Positions 33,010 through 44,712 of a stretch of 64,000 nt of DNA are shown piece after piece. The first letter of the stretch is position 1; the number at the start of each line of letters is the position of its first letter. The translations under genes and the position numbers were made by a program. Source of the DNA: an uncultured Lachnospiraceae bacterium (lineage in GTDB: Bacteria; Bacillota; Clostridia; Lachnospirales; Lachnospiraceae). Where the stretch lies: assembly GCA_947589305.1 (NCBI GenBank), contig CANQAP010000001.1:523052-587051 (forward strand), read 5' to 3'. The notes below the pieces were generated by a model. That model made no database searches. It was not told where the DNA came from and saw only the letters and a program-made list of their open reading frames with translations.

Positions 33010-33966
33010 ATGCCTCTCCTGTCTCCGGATGTTATCTTAAAACCTAATCGTGCGATCCGCGCCAAATATGCCCATCGGCGTCATATCTATGGTGCCGGTG
33101 TGGGTGTCGCGGTATTGGATACCGGAATCCAGCCTAGAACGGATTTTTTCATACTGCCCGGTCATTCCCAGACCGTCAACCGTATTCAATATTTTCAGGA
33201 TTTTGTCAATCATGTCCGGCAACCGTATGATGATTCCGGTCACGGAACACATATCTGCGGAAAGATTGCCTCTGCCACTTTGCTGGCAAGTGATGAATAT
33301 CTGGGGATCGCACCTGCATGCAATCTGATCGTATTAAAAACGCTGGACCGAAACGGAAACGCTCCTATCAGTACCTTTCTTCAGGCTCTCCGCTGGCTGC
33401 GTACCCATCATCATATTTATAATGTACGGATCGTAAATATCTCCATTGGAACTAATCAAAGTTTTCCGTCTTTTAAAGAAGATCCCCTGCTTCACGAAGT
33501 GGAGGCACTCTGGGATGAAGGTTTGGTCGTATGCGCATCCGCGGGCAATAACGGTCCAAAACCCAGTTCCATCAGCTCTCCCGGAAACAGTTGCTCCATC
33601 ATTACCGTAGGTGCATCCGATGACGATTCCCCTTCCCTGCAGCAATCTTTTCATCGCTCCTATTCCGGTCGGGGACCTGCAAACTGCGCTACCGTAAAGC
33701 CGGAGATCGTAGCTCCCGGCAGTCAGATCATCAGTTGCAGCAACCTGCCGAACCGGTACGCTACCAAAACCGGAACTTCCATGTCCACATCCTTTGTCAG
33801 CGGCGCCATTGCCCTGCTGTTGGAACAGGAACCATATCTCAGTAATCAGGACGTAAAAAACCGCCTATGCCAAAGTGCAAGGCGGTTAGATTTACCTCAT
33901 TTCCAACAGGGCTGGGGATTGATCGATATTCCCCGCCTGCTGAGTGATTCTTCTGTTATCGTTTGA
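33010..33966 (+). CDS. Intracellular-type subtilisin-like serine protease (S8)
   Basis: A 318-residue S8 protease with an intact triad: D37 (VAVLDTGI), H78 (DSGHGTHICG) and S257 (KTGTSMSTSF). The oxyanion asparagine lies in CASAGNNG. There is no signal peptide and no obvious propeptide, which points to an intracellular enzyme. The start is uncertain: the ATG at 33010 gives MPLLSPDVILKP, but no good ribosome binding site precedes it. The frame remains open back into the upstream metallo-hydrolase gene. Translation may be coupled to that gene, whose stop is 43 bases upstream. Confidence 0.88.
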   Translation: MPLLSPDVILKPNRAIRAKYAHRRHIYGAGVGVAVLDTGIQPRTDFFILPGHSQTVNRIQYFQDFVNHVRQPYDDSGHGTHICGKIASATLLASDEYLGIAPACNLIVLKTLDRNGNAPISTFLQALRWLRTHHHIYNVRIVNISIGTNQSFPSFKEDPLLHEVEALWDEGLVVCASAGNNGPKPSSISSPGNSCSIITVGASDDDSPSLQQSFHRSYSGRGPANCATVKPEIVAPGSQIISCSNLPNRYATKTGTSMSTSFVSGAIALLLEQEPYLSNQDVKNRLCQSARRLDLPHFQQGWGLIDIPRLLSDSSVIV

Positions 33967-36252
33967 TCAATGTTCACGGTTGAAGTTGATCAAACATCCG
34001 TCCAAAATAATTTCGCGTTCGTTATCGGTCATCTGTCCCAAGGTGAGCGTAAATTCCTTCATGTCTTTATTCACCACATATGCTTTGATATCTTCTGTCT
34101 TATTTCTGACCGCATCCGCAATGCCCGGAACGAAAATGTAATCTCCGTTTGCAAACGGCAGTTCTTCCTTGATGATAAACGGAAGCATACCCCAGTTGAT
34201 CAGGTTGGAACGATATCGCTTGGTTGCATATTCGTTTGCGATATTTGCCCATCCTCCTAAGACCTTCTGGCAGGACGCCGCCTGTTCCCTAGCAGAACCG
34301 TCTCCCGGCTTAACTGCGAAGATCGTACTGCCTATGCCGACATTTTTTCTGGATACCGCATAGGTTTCTTTAATTTTGTCCATGATCGGCTTTAATTCCG
34401 GAACGGCACTGCAAGGACAGGTATCCGCTTCGATCGCTTTTTGCGCCTTTTGGATCTCTTTCGCACGACCGACATATTCCGGATCCTTTCTTGACAACGT
34501 AAATTCAGCCAACCCCAGCGGATTGGAACGGTAAGAAGAAGTTTCTCCAGATGGGATCAGTTCGTCCGTTGTCGTGACCGGATCATGAATCTCGGAAACC
34601 ACTTTCAGTACCAGATTCTCCGGTAACGGTGACATCGCCGGCCAATCCTTAATGTTCGGTCCGAATTTGATCTCTACGGAAGGATCCGCTTTACCGACAC
34701 CGTTATACACACGGTTTTCATAGATAGTGGAATCAAAGTGATACGTTCTCTGCCTGAGATCAAAATCCATATCCGTTGCAGCCGTCAGATACCCCTTATT
34801 GGCAGCGGTCGCCGCAATCGAACGTGCATCCATTAACGCAACGGAAGCAATCTGTCCGTTCTGAATCTTGGAACCCTCCCGATTCGGAAAGTTTCTGGTT
34901 GAATGCCGTATGCTAAATGCGTTATTTGCCGGAGTGTCCCCGGCGCCGAAACACGGACCGCAAAATGCAGTCTTGACTACCGAGCCGGTCGCGATCAAAT
35001 CCGCCAACACTCCATTCTTTGCCAATTCCATATAAATCGGCGTACTGGCAGGATAGATGCTTAAGGTAAATTCATCCGCCCCGATATCCGAACCTTTCAG
35101 GATGTCCGCTGCGGCACAGATATTTTCAAATCCACCGCCTGCACAACCGGCAATGATACCCTGTTCCACATATAATTTTCCATTCCGGATTTTATTTTTT
35201 AACTGAAAATCAACTTTTCCGTCCAGACTTACCAACGCGCGTTTTTCACAGTCATCCAGAATATCCTCTAAATTGGCATTCAGCTCTTCTATGGTATATA
35301 CATTACTTGGATGGAACGGCATGGCAATCATCGGTTTTACTTTGGACAGATCTACGGAAACCACTCCGTCATAATATGCCACCTGTTCCGGATTCAGTTC
35401 CTTATATGCCCCGCCTCTGCCGTGAATCTCATAATACTCTTTCACCTTATCATCCGTTTTCCAAATGGAAGACAGACACGTCGTTTCTGTCGTCATGACA
35501 TCGATTCCGATCCGTTCGTCCACACTTAATTCACTGACTGCCGGACCGACAAATTCCATGACCTTATTTTTTACATATCCGCAGCCAAAGGTTGCCCCGA
35601 TGATCGCAAGAGCGATATCCTGCGGTCCGACCCCTTTTTGCGGTTTACCTTCCAGATATACGGCAACCACTTCCGGCATATCGACATCATATGTCTTAGA
35701 AAGTAACTGCTTGACTAATTCGCCGCCGCCTTCCCCGATTGCCATCGTGCCGAGCGCTCCATATCTCGTGTGGCTGTCCGATCCTAAGATCATACTGCCG
35801 CTTTCCGCCAGCATTTCTCTTGCATACTGGTGAATCACTGCCTGATGCGGCGGAACATAGACACCGCCATATTTCTTCGCACAAGACAGTCCAAACATAT
35901 GGTCGTCCTCATTAATCGTGCCTCCGACAGCACATAGGGAATTATGACAATTAGTCAGAACATACGGTATCGGAAATTCCTGTAATCCGGATGCTCTCGC
36001 CGTTTGGATAATACCCACAAACGTAATATCATGCGATGTCAGTTTGTCAAATTTAATTTTCAGTTTTTTATCATTGTCCGATGTGTTATGCGCCTGTAAA
36101 ATTCCGTATGCAATGGTATTTTTCGCTGCGTCTTCTTTGGACGGAACCTCACTGCCTAATTTACTTTTTAAGATCGCTTCCTGCTCGCTTCCATCCGGAA
36201 CCAGTTCCGTGCCGTTTAAAAGAAACGCGCCGTTCTCATACAATGTCACCAT
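33967..36252 (-). CDS. Aconitase-family hydratase
   Basis: A 761-residue protein of the aconitase superfamily. Cluster cysteines are expected in [12 protein letters not shown] and in [16 protein letters not shown]. The substrate region [19 protein letters not shown] and [13 protein letters not shown] match aconitase signatures, and the C-terminal swivel domain is fused. Length and sequence fit the hydratases annotated as aconitate hydratase in anaerobic Clostridia. Together with icd in this window it would supply 2-oxoglutarate for glutamate. GGGAGG precedes the ATG. It is the last gene of the leftward run starting at leuB, and its stop directly abuts that of the protease. Confidence 0.9.
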   Translation of the reverse strand: MVTLYENGAFLLNGTELVPDGSEQEAILKSKLGSEVPSKEDAAKNTIAYGILQAHNTSDNDKKLKIKFDKLTSHDITFVGIIQTARASGLQEFPIPYVLTNCHNSLCAVGGTINEDDHMFGLSCAKKYGGVYVPPHQAVIHQYAREMLAESGSMILGSDSHTRYGALGTMAIGEGGGELVKQLLSKTYDVDMPEVVAVYLEGKPQKGVGPQDIALAIIGATFGCGYVKNKVMEFVGPAVSELSVDERIGIDVMTTETTCLSSIWKTDDKVKEYYEIHGRGGAYKELNPEQVAYYDGVVSVDLSKVKPMIAMPFHPSNVYTIEELNANLEDILDDCEKRALVSLDGKVDFQLKNKIRNGKLYVEQGIIAGCAGGGFENICAAADILKGSDIGADEFTLSIYPASTPIYMELAKNGVLADLIATGSVVKTAFCGPCFGAGDTPANNAFSIRHSTRNFPNREGSKIQNGQIASVALMDARSIAATAANKGYLTAATDMDFDLRQRTYHFDSTIYENRVYNGVGKADPSVEIKFGPNIKDWPAMSPLPENLVLKVVSEIHDPVTTTDELIPSGETSSYRSNPLGLAEFTLSRKDPEYVGRAKEIQKAQKAIEADTCPCSAVPELKPIMDKIKETYAVSRKNVGIGSTIFAVKPGDGSAREQAASCQKVLGGWANIANEYATKRYRSNLINWGMLPFIIKEELPFANGDYIFVPGIADAVRNKTEDIKAYVVNKDMKEFTLTLGQMTDNEREIILDGCLINFNREH

Positions 36253-36268
36253 ATTTTAATCCTCCCTG

Positions 36269-36727
36269 TCAGTTATCTGAAAATATCGTTGCAATCACAC
36301 CTAATATAATCAACAGAACCGAACATACCAGTGCTAGGATATTTAAGATCAAGCCGGCTATCGCCATTCCCTTTTTATTGGAATGCTTGCCTACATTTGC
36401 ATTTGTAATTCCCATAATGGCAAAGATGATAAATAACCCGCCGTATAAAAATCCTCCTCCCATGAATGCGCTGCAAAGCATTCCGAGATTCAAGACATTT
36501 AAGATGATACCGATTACCAGACTAGTGACGGCTTTTTTTCCGTTTGCTTCCTCTATCGGTATCATGTTATTTGGCATCTGATCCGTTTGACGCACCGGCT
36601 GTCCTATCAGCCGCTCCGTCGGATGATCGGATTGACCGATCAACTGCTCCGTCGGCGGATCTGCCGGCTGTTGTATTGGCGGTGTATCTGTCACTCCACT
36701 TTCTGTTTGCAACTGATGATTATCCAT
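36269..36727 (-). CDS. DUF4190-like small membrane protein
   Basis: A 152-residue protein. A proline/glutamine-rich cytoplasmic N-terminus of about 60 residues contains a repeated motif (TEQLIGQ, TERLIGQ). Two or three hydrophobic helices follow (about 67-105 and 122-147), with the polar loop ANVGKHSNKKG between them. This is the usual layout of DUF4190 proteins, whose function is unknown. The gene lies between asd and the hydratase with gaps of 38 and 16 bases. Confidence 0.75.
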   Translation of the reverse strand: MDNHQLQTESGVTDTPPIQQPADPPTEQLIGQSDHPTERLIGQPVRQTDQMPNNMIPIEEANGKKAVTSLVIGIILNVLNLGMLCSAFMGGGFLYGGLFIIFAIMGITNANVGKHSNKKGMAIAGLILNILALVCSVLLIILGVIATIFSDN

Positions 36728-36765
36728 AGGAATCCTTTCTTTTTTATATATGTATCACATCGTCT

Positions 36766-37854
36766 TTACTTTTTTGTGATATATCCCTTTGCTTTTAACA
36801 ATTCGGCACATAATATCGCGCCGCCTGCAGCACCGCGTACCGTGTTGTGGGATAATCCGACGAATTTATAATCAAATAACGAATCTTTACGCAAACGACC
36901 GATTGAAATTCCCATACCGTTTTCATAATCGACATCTAACGTTACCTGCGGGCGGTTTTCTTCTTCCAGATATTGGATAAACTGCTTTGGCGCACTCGGC
37001 AGTCCTAATGCCTGCGGTTCTCCGCTGAAATTCACCAAACGGTCGATCAATTCCTCTTTGGTTGCCTTCTTTTTCAGGTTCAAAAAGACAGCCGCCGTAT
37101 GTCCGTTCAAAACCGGAACCCGGATACACTGGCTCGTAATCTTCGGACCGTCTTTACATGCCTCAATCTTACCGTCTATGATCTGTCCCCATAACCGTAA
37201 CGGCTCCTGCTCGGATTTTTCCTCCTCGCCGCCGATATACGGGATCACATTGCCGACCATTTCCGGCCAGTCTTCAAAGGTCTTTCCGGCTCCCGAAATT
37301 GCCTGATATGTGGTCACTACCACTTCCTGCGGTTCGAATTCCCGCCACGCTGTCAGAACCGGCGCATAACTCTGAATGGAACAATTCGGTTTGACCGCGA
37401 TAAAACCTCTCTCCGTGCCGAGACGTTTTCTTTGAAATGCGATCACTTCCGCATGCTGCGGGTTGATTTCCGGTACCATCATCGGTACATCCGGCGTCCA
37501 TCTGTGCGCACTGTTATTTGAAACAACCGGTGTTTCTGTCTTTGCATATGCCTCTTCGATCGCTTTGATCTCTTCTTTTGACATATCCACGGCACTAAAT
37601 ACAAAGTCAACAGTGGAAGCCACGGCTTCTACTTCGTTTACGTTATGTACCACTATATTTTTCACTGCTTCTGGTATCGGCGTATCCATTTTCCATCGAC
37701 CGCCGACCGCTTCCTCGTAGGTCTTGCCGGCACTTCTTGGGCTTGCCGCGATCGTAACCACTTCAAACCAAGGATGGTTTTCTAATAACGCTATGAATCT
37801 CTGTCCTACCATTCCGGTACCGCCGAGGATACCTACCCGTAACTTTTCACTCAT
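36766..37854 (-). CDS. asd: Aspartate-semialdehyde dehydrogenase
   Basis: A 362-residue NADP enzyme making aspartate semialdehyde for lysine, threonine, methionine and diaminopimelate. The nucleotide-binding motif [13 protein letters not shown] is at the N-terminus, and the catalytic cysteine lies in [12 protein letters not shown]. The length and motifs fit the archaeal/fungal-type ASADH rather than the classical E. coli type. The ATG at 37854 follows GGAG; an upstream ATG at 37869 lacks a site. It lies 18 bases after serA. Confidence 0.94.
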   Translation of the reverse strand: MSEKLRVGILGGTGMVGQRFIALLENHPWFEVVTIAASPRSAGKTYEEAVGGRWKMDTPIPEAVKNIVVHNVNEVEAVASTVDFVFSAVDMSKEEIKAIEEAYAKTETPVVSNNSAHRWTPDVPMMVPEINPQHAEVIAFQRKRLGTERGFIAVKPNCSIQSYAPVLTAWREFEPQEVVVTTYQAISGAGKTFEDWPEMVGNVIPYIGGEEEKSEQEPLRLWGQIIDGKIEACKDGPKITSQCIRVPVLNGHTAAVFLNLKKKATKEELIDRLVNFSGEPQALGLPSAPKQFIQYLEEENRPQVTLDVDYENGMGISIGRLRKDSLFDYKFVGLSHNTVRGAAGGAILCAELLKAKGYITKK

Positions 37855-37872
37855 CTTGTTTCTCCTCACTTC

Positions 37873-39036
37873 TTACTTGATTACACGAACCTTTACGACC
37901 CCTTCGATCGCATTCAGGGAGTGAACGATATCATCCGAAATTTCCGCTGCCACATCCAGCATGGAATATGCCCAGTCGCCTTTCGATTTACTGATCATAT
38001 CCGAGATATTGATTCCCTTCGAAGAAAATACACCTGTAAAACGAGTCAGCATATCCGGAATATTCTTATGGTTGATCGCCACTCTTGCGGCATTCGAACA
38101 TACGCCCATATCACATGCCGGATAATTTACGGAGTTTTTGATATTTCCGTTTTCGATATAATCTACTACCTGCTTCACTGCCATAACGGCACAGTTATCT
38201 TCGGATTCTTCAGTTGAAGCCCCTAAATGCGGCAGGGTGATCACGCCGTCTACACCGGCGATCGCAGGGTTCGGGAAATCCGTAACATAACGACTGACTT
38301 TTCCGGATGCCAACGCCGCTTTCATATCGTCATCATTGACTAAGATATCTCTTGCAAAATTCAGGATCTTTACTCCGTCCTTCATCTTGTCAAATGCTTC
38401 CGCGCACAACATGCCCTTGGTACTATCCAATGCCGGCACATGAATAGTAATGTAATCACAGTCTCTGTAAATATCATCCACGTTGGAAATATGCTTGACA
38501 TGACGGGATAGGTTCCATGCCGCATCCACAGATACATACGGATCGTATCCATACACTTCCATGCCCAGATTGACTGCAACATTTGCCACTTTCGCGCCGA
38601 TCGCACCCAGTCCGATCACGCCGATTTTTTTGCCTTCGATCTCACAGCCGGCAAATTTTGATTTATTCTTTTCCACCGCTTTTGCAATATCCGGATCGCC
38701 ACTGTTACTCTTTACCCACTGATAACCACCGATCAGGTCTCTGGATGCCAGCAACAGACCGGCGATCACGATCTCTTTCACGCCGTTTGCATTTGCCCCC
38801 GGCGTATTAAATACCACGATTCCCCGTTCTGCACATGCTTCCAACGGAATATTGTTAACACCGGCACCGGCTCTTGCGATCGCTTTCAGTCCGTCCGGCA
38901 GTTCCAAATCGTGCATTGCCGCACTCCGAACCAAAATCACATCGGCAGTTTCCAGTTCTTCCACGGTCTCATACTGCTCCGGCAACAACTTCATTCCACA
39001 CTCTGCAATCGGATTGAGACATTTCACTTTAGTCAT
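37873..39036 (-). CDS. serA: D-3-phosphoglycerate dehydrogenase
   Basis: A 387-residue NAD enzyme for the first step of serine synthesis. The substrate-binding part shows [11 protein letters not shown] and the Rossmann motif is [16 protein letters not shown]. The catalytic arginine and histidine lie in LNFARDILV and TLPHLGAST. The C-terminal ACT domain from about residue 315 ends in [11 protein letters not shown] and may bind serine for feedback control. The ATG at 39036 follows AGGAG and lies inside the end of serC, an 8-base overlap. Confidence 0.95.
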   Translation of the reverse strand: MTKVKCLNPIAECGMKLLPEQYETVEELETADVILVRSAAMHDLELPDGLKAIARAGAGVNNIPLEACAERGIVVFNTPGANANGVKEIVIAGLLLASRDLIGGYQWVKSNSGDPDIAKAVEKNKSKFAGCEIEGKKIGVIGLGAIGAKVANVAVNLGMEVYGYDPYVSVDAAWNLSRHVKHISNVDDIYRDCDYITIHVPALDSTKGMLCAEAFDKMKDGVKILNFARDILVNDDDMKAALASGKVSRYVTDFPNPAIAGVDGVITLPHLGASTEESEDNCAVMAVKQVVDYIENGNIKNSVNYPACDMGVCSNAARVAINHKNIPDMLTRFTGVFSSKGINISDMISKSKGDWAYSMLDVAAEISDDIVHSLNAIEGVVKVRVIK

Positions 39037-40117
39037 TTTTATTCTCCTCTTCAAATTTCTTCATAAATTCCACTAATTTTTCCACACCTTCGATCGGCAT
39101 TGCATTGTAAATGCTTGCACGCATGCCGCCGACGCTCCGGTGTCCCTTCAGATTGACAAATCCGGCTGCCGTGGCTTCTTTCACAAATTTCGCATCCAAG
39201 TCTTCCTTGCCGGTCACAAACGGAACATTCATCAAAGAACGGTCTTTCTTTTCTACCGTTCCCTTAAATAATTGACTGTGATCCAAGAAGTCATAAAGAA
39301 TGGCTGCCTTTTTCTCATTGTGGATCTTCATTGCTTCCAGACCGCCCATTTCTTTTACCCATTTAAAGACTTTCCCGCATATATAAATCCCATAGCAAGG
39401 CGGCGTATTGTAAAGGGAATCCGCATCCGCCTGCGTTTTGTATTTTAACATGGTAGGCGTACCTTCCAGTACGTCATCCCGTATCAGATCTTCTCTAATG
39501 ATCACAACTACCACGCCTGCCGGTCCCACATTTTTCTGTACGCCGAAGTAAATAACGCCGTAATCCGATACATTGACCGGCTGGGATAAAATATCAGACG
39601 ACATATCCGCAACCAATAATTTACCTTTCGTATTCGGCAGCGTCTTAAAAGTCGTTCCGTAAATGGTATTGTTATGGCAGATGTATACATAATCGGCATC
39701 ATCCGAAATCGGGAGATCCGAGCAGTCCGGAATATAAGAAAATGTCTTATCTGCCGAAGAAGCGACCGCATTTGCCTTGCCGTACTTTTTTGCCTCTTCA
39801 TATGCTTTTTTTGCCCACTGTCCGGTAATAATATAATCAGCCACACGGTTCTTCATCAGGTTCATCGGGATTGCCGCAAACTGCTGTGATGCTCCGCCCT
39901 GAAGGAACAAGACTTTATAATTGTCCGGAATCTTCATTAAATCCCGCAGATCCTGTTCTGCCGTCTGAATGATCTCCTCAAATGCCTTGGAACGGTGGCT
40001 CATCTCCATGACGCTCATGCCGGTTCCGTTGTAATCCAACATTTCTTCTGCTGCCGCTTTCAGCACGACTTCCGGTAATACGGAAGGACCTGCCGAAAAA
40101 TTGTAAACTCTTGCCAT
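39029..40117 (-). CDS. serC: Phosphoserine aminotransferase
   Basis: A 362-residue PLP aminotransferase converting 3-phosphohydroxypyruvate to phosphoserine. The N-terminus YNFSAGPSVLPEVVL is diagnostic. The PLP lysine lies in VIYFGVQKNVGPAGVVVV, and KGHRSVGGMRASIYNA is near the C-terminus. Serine synthesis thus has its first two genes here; a serB phosphatase is not seen. The gene lies 28 bases after ilvB. Confidence 0.96.
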   Translation of the reverse strand: MARVYNFSAGPSVLPEVVLKAAAEEMLDYNGTGMSVMEMSHRSKAFEEIIQTAEQDLRDLMKIPDNYKVLFLQGGASQQFAAIPMNLMKNRVADYIITGQWAKKAYEEAKKYGKANAVASSADKTFSYIPDCSDLPISDDADYVYICHNNTIYGTTFKTLPNTKGKLLVADMSSDILSQPVNVSDYGVIYFGVQKNVGPAGVVVVIIREDLIRDDVLEGTPTMLKYKTQADADSLYNTPPCYGIYICGKVFKWVKEMGGLEAMKIHNEKKAAILYDFLDHSQLFKGTVEKKDRSLMNVPFVTGKEDLDAKFVKEATAAGFVNLKGHRSVGGMRASIYNAMPIEGVEKLVEFMKKFEEENKND

Positions 40118-40145
40118 TTTCCTATATCCTCCTTCATATTGCTTG

Positions 40146-41828
40146 TTATCTCTTATCTAAATCTTCCGCCGAAAAACAGGTTTCAATCGCCTGTCCCGGC
40201 GCGACCATCGGCCAAACCTTATCGTCTTCCTGTATCATACAGTCAATGACAACCGGTCGTCCTGCCTGTTCAGCCTTTCGGAATGCCTCTTTAAATTCTT
40301 CGATCGTCGTGGCACGATATGCCTCCGCCCCCATAGCTTCAGCCAATTTTACAAAATCCACCGCATCATTTAAAACCGTATTGGAATACCGTTTCTCATA
40401 GAACAGCGTCTGCCACTGACGAACCATACCCAATACATGATTGTTGATCACGATCTGAATGATCGGAATATTGTATCGCACGGCAGTCGCTATTTCATTC
40501 ATATTCATCCGGAAGCAACCGTCACCCGCTATATTGACAACCGTTTCATCCGGTCTTGCGATCTTGGCTCCCAAAGAAGCGCCTAATCCATATCCCATAG
40601 TGCCTAACCCTCCGGAAGTCAGCAACTGGTGCGGATGCTTATATTTGTAAAATTGTGCCGCCCACATCTGGTGCTGACCGACTTCCGTCACCACCGTCGC
40701 ATTCCCTTCCGTCATCTCGTACAGTGTTTCGATTACCTGCGGTCCTGTCAGACAGCTCTTATCATATGTCATCGGATATTTTTCTTTTAATTCACGAATC
40801 TCCGCCATCCATTCCGGCTTCTTTGAGGTCTCCACCTGATCCAATAACCGCTCTAATACCAGTTTTGCATCTCCGATGATGTATTCGTCTACCTCAACAT
40901 TTTTATTGATCTCTGCCTGATCCACATCGATATGGATGATCTTGGCATCCTGAGCAAATTTGCTGGCATTTCCGATCACACGGTCTGAAAATCTTGCGCC
41001 GACCACGATCAGCACATCTGCATGCGCCATTCCGAAATTAGATGCTTTCGTTCCGTGCATACCGATCATACCCGTATAGCGTTCCGCCGTTCCTTCGATC
41101 GCCCCTTTTCCCATGAGGGTATCGCATACCGCCGCATCGATCTTGTCTGCCAAACTTCTCAGCTCTTTTTCGGCATTTGCGATCGTCACGCCGCCGCCTG
41201 CCAGAATAAACGGATGCTTTGCCCGATTGATCATCTGAGCCGCGCGTTCCACCGCCTTGTCATCTATGGTATCGGCAATCCGCTTGATCTCCTCCGGCTT
41301 CATCGGTTCGTAATCCGCTACATTTGCGGTAACATCCTTCGTAATATCAACTAATACAGGTCCCGGTCTGCCGGTCTTTGCGATTTTAAATGCCCGCCGG
41401 ATGGTATCTGCCAGTTCATGCACGTTTTTCACGATAAAACTATGCTTGGTGACTGGCATAACGACGCCTGCGATATCCACTTCCTGAAAACTGTCTTTTC
41501 CCAAAAGGGAAACGCCTACGTTTGCCGTAATCGCCACTACCGGCACGGAATCCATATAAGCGGTTGCAATACCGGTGACCAGATTGGTCGCGCCGGGACC
41601 GCTTGTCGCCATACAGACGCCGACCTTACCCGTTGCCCGGGCATAACCGTCTGCCGCATGTGCCGCTCCCTGTTCGTGAGACGTCAGGATATGTCTGATT
41701 TCTCCCTGATGTTTATATAATTCATCGTAAACATTCAGAATCGTACCGCCCGGATAACCAAACACGGTATCAACTCCCTGTTCTTTCAAACATTCAATTA
41801 CAATTTCTGAACCTGTTAGTTGTTTCAT
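40146..41828 (-). CDS. ilvB: Acetolactate synthase, large subunit
   Basis: A 560-residue ThDP enzyme making acetolactate or acetohydroxybutyrate for valine, leucine and isoleucine. The catalytic glutamate lies in HEQGAAHAADGYAR, and the ThDP motif is GDGCFRMNMNEIATA. A FAD-binding middle domain (about 190-330) is present. The ilvN regulatory subunit gene is not adjacent, so either it lies elsewhere or this enzyme is unregulated. It lies 14 bases after ilvD. Confidence 0.94.
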   Translation of the reverse strand: MKQLTGSEIVIECLKEQGVDTVFGYPGGTILNVYDELYKHQGEIRHILTSHEQGAAHAADGYARATGKVGVCMATSGPGATNLVTGIATAYMDSVPVVAITANVGVSLLGKDSFQEVDIAGVVMPVTKHSFIVKNVHELADTIRRAFKIAKTGRPGPVLVDITKDVTANVADYEPMKPEEIKRIADTIDDKAVERAAQMINRAKHPFILAGGGVTIANAEKELRSLADKIDAAVCDTLMGKGAIEGTAERYTGMIGMHGTKASNFGMAHADVLIVVGARFSDRVIGNASKFAQDAKIIHIDVDQAEINKNVEVDEYIIGDAKLVLERLLDQVETSKKPEWMAEIRELKEKYPMTYDKSCLTGPQVIETLYEMTEGNATVVTEVGQHQMWAAQFYKYKHPHQLLTSGGLGTMGYGLGASLGAKIARPDETVVNIAGDGCFRMNMNEIATAVRYNIPIIQIVINNHVLGMVRQWQTLFYEKRYSNTVLNDAVDFVKLAEAMGAEAYRATTIEEFKEAFRKAEQAGRPVVIDCMIQEDDKVWPMVAPGQAIETCFSAEDLDKR

Positions 41829-41842
41829 TTACGTTTCTCTCC

Positions 41843-43516
41843 TTATTGATTTCCTGATATCTCTAAAATCGCGCCTCGGTTGCCGGAAGTCACCATAGCC
41901 GCATAACGTGCCAGATAACCGGTTGTAACCTTTGGCGTCCTCGGCTTCCATGCAGCTCTTCTCTCCGCCAGTTCTTCTTCCGATATCCGCAGATTCAGAG
42001 ATAAGTGATCGATGTCTATGTCTATAATATCGCCTTCTTTCACCAATGCGATCGGTCCGCCGACCGCCGCCTCCGGTGATACATGTCCGATGGAAGCTCC
42101 GCGGCTGGCGCCGGAAAACCGCCCGTCTGTGATCAATGCCACAGAAGAACCCAGTCCCATTCCGGCGATCGCAGAGGTAGGATTGAGCATTTCACGCATA
42201 CCCGGACCACCCTTCGGTCCCTCATAGCGGATGACGACCACATCGCCTTCCACGATCTTTCCGCCCTTGATCGCTTCAATGGCATCTTCCTCACATTCAA
42301 AGACTCTGGCAGGACCGGAATGTTTCATCATCTCCGGTACGACAGCCGAACGCTTCACGACACTTCCGTCCGGCGCCAGATTTCCTTTCAATACCGCCAG
42401 TCCTCCGGTCTTGCTATATGGATTTTCCACCGGTCTGATGATCTCCGGATTCCGGTTGACGCACCCTGCAATATTCTCGCCTACCGTTTTTCCGGTCACG
42501 GTCATACATTCGGTATGCAGGATACCCAGTTTATTGATCTCATTCATCACCGCATAGACGCCGCCGGCTTCATTCAGATCCTCCATATGTGTCGGACCCG
42601 CCGGTGCCAAATGACACAGATTCGGCGTCTTTTCACTGATCTCATTGGCAAACGAGATATCAAAGTCAAATCCGATCTCATGTGCGATCGCAGGCAGGTG
42701 CAACATACTGTTTGTAGAACATCCCAATGCCATATCGATCGTCAAAGCATTCAGAATCGCTTCTTTTGTGATGATATCCCTCGGACGGATATTCTTCCGG
42801 TACATATCCATGACTGCCATACCCGCATGTTTGGCAAGTTTGATACGTTCGGAATAGACAGCCGGTATCGTACCATTGCCGGGCAGTCCCATACCCAAAA
42901 CTTCCGTCAGGCAATTCATTGAGTTTGCCGTATACATACCCGAGCAGGAGCCGCAGGTCGGACAAACCTTGTTCTCATATTCTTCCACATCTTCTTTTGT
43001 CATCGTTCCGGCTGCATAGGAACCCACTGCTTCAAACATGGCGGACAGGCTCTTTTTCTCGCCGTGGATCTTTCCGGCGAGCATCGGTCCGCCGCTGACA
43101 AATACGGTCGGCACATTGATTCTGGCTGCCGCCATCAACAGACCGGGTACATTTTTATCACAATTCGGAATCATGACCAGCGCATCAAACTGATGAGCCA
43201 GCGCCATACATTCCGTTGAATCCGCAATCAGATCTCTGGTCACCAAGGAGTATTTCATGCCTATATGCCCCATGGCGATACCGTCGCAAACGGCAATAGC
43301 CGGAAACATGATCGGAGTTCCGCCTGCCATAGATACGCCCATTTTCACTGCCTGTACGATCTTATCAATATTCATATGTCCCGGAACGATTTCGTTGTAG
43401 GAACTGACAATACCGACTAACGGCCGTTCCAATTCTTCTTTGGTCATACCCAGTGCATTAAACAGGGAACGGTGCGGTGCCTGTTGCATGCCGGTTTTTA
43501 CTGCATCACTTTTCAT
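41843..43516 (-). CDS. ilvD: Dihydroxy-acid dehydratase
   Basis: A 557-residue iron-sulfur dehydratase of the IlvD/Edd family for branched-chain amino acids. Cluster ligands are in [14 protein letters not shown] and [17 protein letters not shown]. The C-terminal domain has [14 protein letters not shown] and IGHVSPEAA. The ATG at 43516 follows AAAGGAG; the frame to 43534 lacks a site. ilvD and ilvB are consecutive in the branched-chain pathway order, but ilvC is not in the window. Confidence 0.96.
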   Translation of the reverse strand: MKSDAVKTGMQQAPHRSLFNALGMTKEELERPLVGIVSSYNEIVPGHMNIDKIVQAVKMGVSMAGGTPIMFPAIAVCDGIAMGHIGMKYSLVTRDLIADSTECMALAHQFDALVMIPNCDKNVPGLLMAAARINVPTVFVSGGPMLAGKIHGEKKSLSAMFEAVGSYAAGTMTKEDVEEYENKVCPTCGSCSGMYTANSMNCLTEVLGMGLPGNGTIPAVYSERIKLAKHAGMAVMDMYRKNIRPRDIITKEAILNALTIDMALGCSTNSMLHLPAIAHEIGFDFDISFANEISEKTPNLCHLAPAGPTHMEDLNEAGGVYAVMNEINKLGILHTECMTVTGKTVGENIAGCVNRNPEIIRPVENPYSKTGGLAVLKGNLAPDGSVVKRSAVVPEMMKHSGPARVFECEEDAIEAIKGGKIVEGDVVVIRYEGPKGGPGMREMLNPTSAIAGMGLGSSVALITDGRFSGASRGASIGHVSPEAAVGGPIALVKEGDIIDIDIDHLSLNLRISEEELAERRAAWKPRTPKVTTGYLARYAAMVTSGNRGAILEISGNQ

Positions 43517-43582
43517 TTTGCATACTCCTTTCACTTTGACTGTTATGTTATATTCTTTTTCTTCAGATCGGACAGTGACAAA

Positions 43583-44665
43583 TCATAAATAACGGCAGAT
43601 CAAATCTCCCATTTCGGAGCAACCCACTAAGGTCATGCCCTCGTCCATGATATCGCATGTACGATAATTATTCTTTAATACCTGCCGGACCGCTTCCTCT
43701 ATGCAGTCTGCTTCACGATCCAGATCAAAGGAGAATCGAAGCATCATTGCCGCCGACAACACGGTCGCGATCGGATTCGCTTTATCCTGACCTGCAATAT
43801 CCGGCGCGGAACCGCCACTCGGTTCATACATGCCGAATTTGGTCTCATTCAGGCTGGCGGACGCCAACATACCGATCGATCCGGTGATCATCGATGCTTC
43901 ATCGGATAAGATATCCCCAAACATGTTTTCCGTCAGGATGACATCAAACTGTGACGGATCCTTCACAAGCTGCATCGCACAGTTATCAACCAGCATATGT
44001 TCCAGAGTCACTTCCGGATACTGCGCCGCCACTTCTTCTACGACTTTTCTCCATAGACGGGAAGAATCCAAGACATTCGCCTTATCCACACTGGTCACTT
44101 TCTTTTTGCGTTTCCCTGCGATATCGAACGCACGGATCGCAATCCTGCGAATCTCATTTTCATCATACGTCAACTGGTCGTATGCTTTTAATACGCCGTT
44201 TTCTTCCACGGTCTTACGTTCTCCGAAATAAAGTCCGCCGGTCAGTTCCCGCATGATCATCATGTCAAAACCGCGGTCTGATATCTCTTCTTTCAACGGA
44301 CAAGCCCCTTTGAGTTCCGGATATAAAACTGCCGGTCTCAGATTGGCAAACAGGTTCAGCTCCTTACGAATCTTTAACAAGCCAGCTTCCGGTCTTAACT
44401 CCGGAGGTAATTGATACCACGGGGAAGTAGTCGTATTGCCGCCGATCGAACCCAGCAACACGGCGTCCGACTGCTTTGCAACCGCAATCGCTTCCTCCGT
44501 CAAAGGCACTCCGTACGCATCGATGGAACACCCTCCCATTAAAATCTCCTGATATTGAAACGAATGTCCAAACTTTTGTCCGATGGCATCGAGTACCTTC
44601 ATCGCCTGTGTCACCACTTCCGGTCCGATGCCGTCTCCTTTAATGACTGCTATCTTTACATTCAT
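43583..44665 (-). CDS. leuB: 3-isopropylmalate dehydrogenase
   Basis: A 360-residue NAD enzyme for the third step of leucine synthesis. The N-terminus is IAVIKGDGIGPEV. LLKIRKELNLFANLRPA is the substrate-binding stretch, and the metal/nucleotide motif is ENMFGDILSDEASMITGSIG followed by EPSGGSAPDIAG. A promoter sits about 50 bases upstream, separating it from leuCD. It heads the run leuB-ilvD-ilvB-serC-serA-asd. Confidence 0.96.
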   Translation of the reverse strand: MNVKIAVIKGDGIGPEVVTQAMKVLDAIGQKFGHSFQYQEILMGGCSIDAYGVPLTEEAIAVAKQSDAVLLGSIGGNTTTSPWYQLPPELRPEAGLLKIRKELNLFANLRPAVLYPELKGACPLKEEISDRGFDMMIMRELTGGLYFGERKTVEENGVLKAYDQLTYDENEIRRIAIRAFDIAGKRKKKVTSVDKANVLDSSRLWRKVVEEVAAQYPEVTLEHMLVDNCAMQLVKDPSQFDVILTENMFGDILSDEASMITGSIGMLASASLNETKFGMYEPSGGSAPDIAGQDKANPIATVLSAAMMLRFSFDLDREADCIEEAVRQVLKNNYRTCDIMDEGMTLVGCSEMGDLICRYL

Positions 44666-44712
44666 AATCCATGTCCTTTCTTTATATAAAAGGTAGAAAA
44701 ACTTTATCCTAT

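Noticed and set aside
32966..33040. A 24-codon hydrophobic frame (MNILLLILLVIDM) overlapping the subtilase start
   Set aside because: No ribosome binding site is seen, and its hydrophobicity may come from an AT-rich spacer. It could at most be a coupling peptide.
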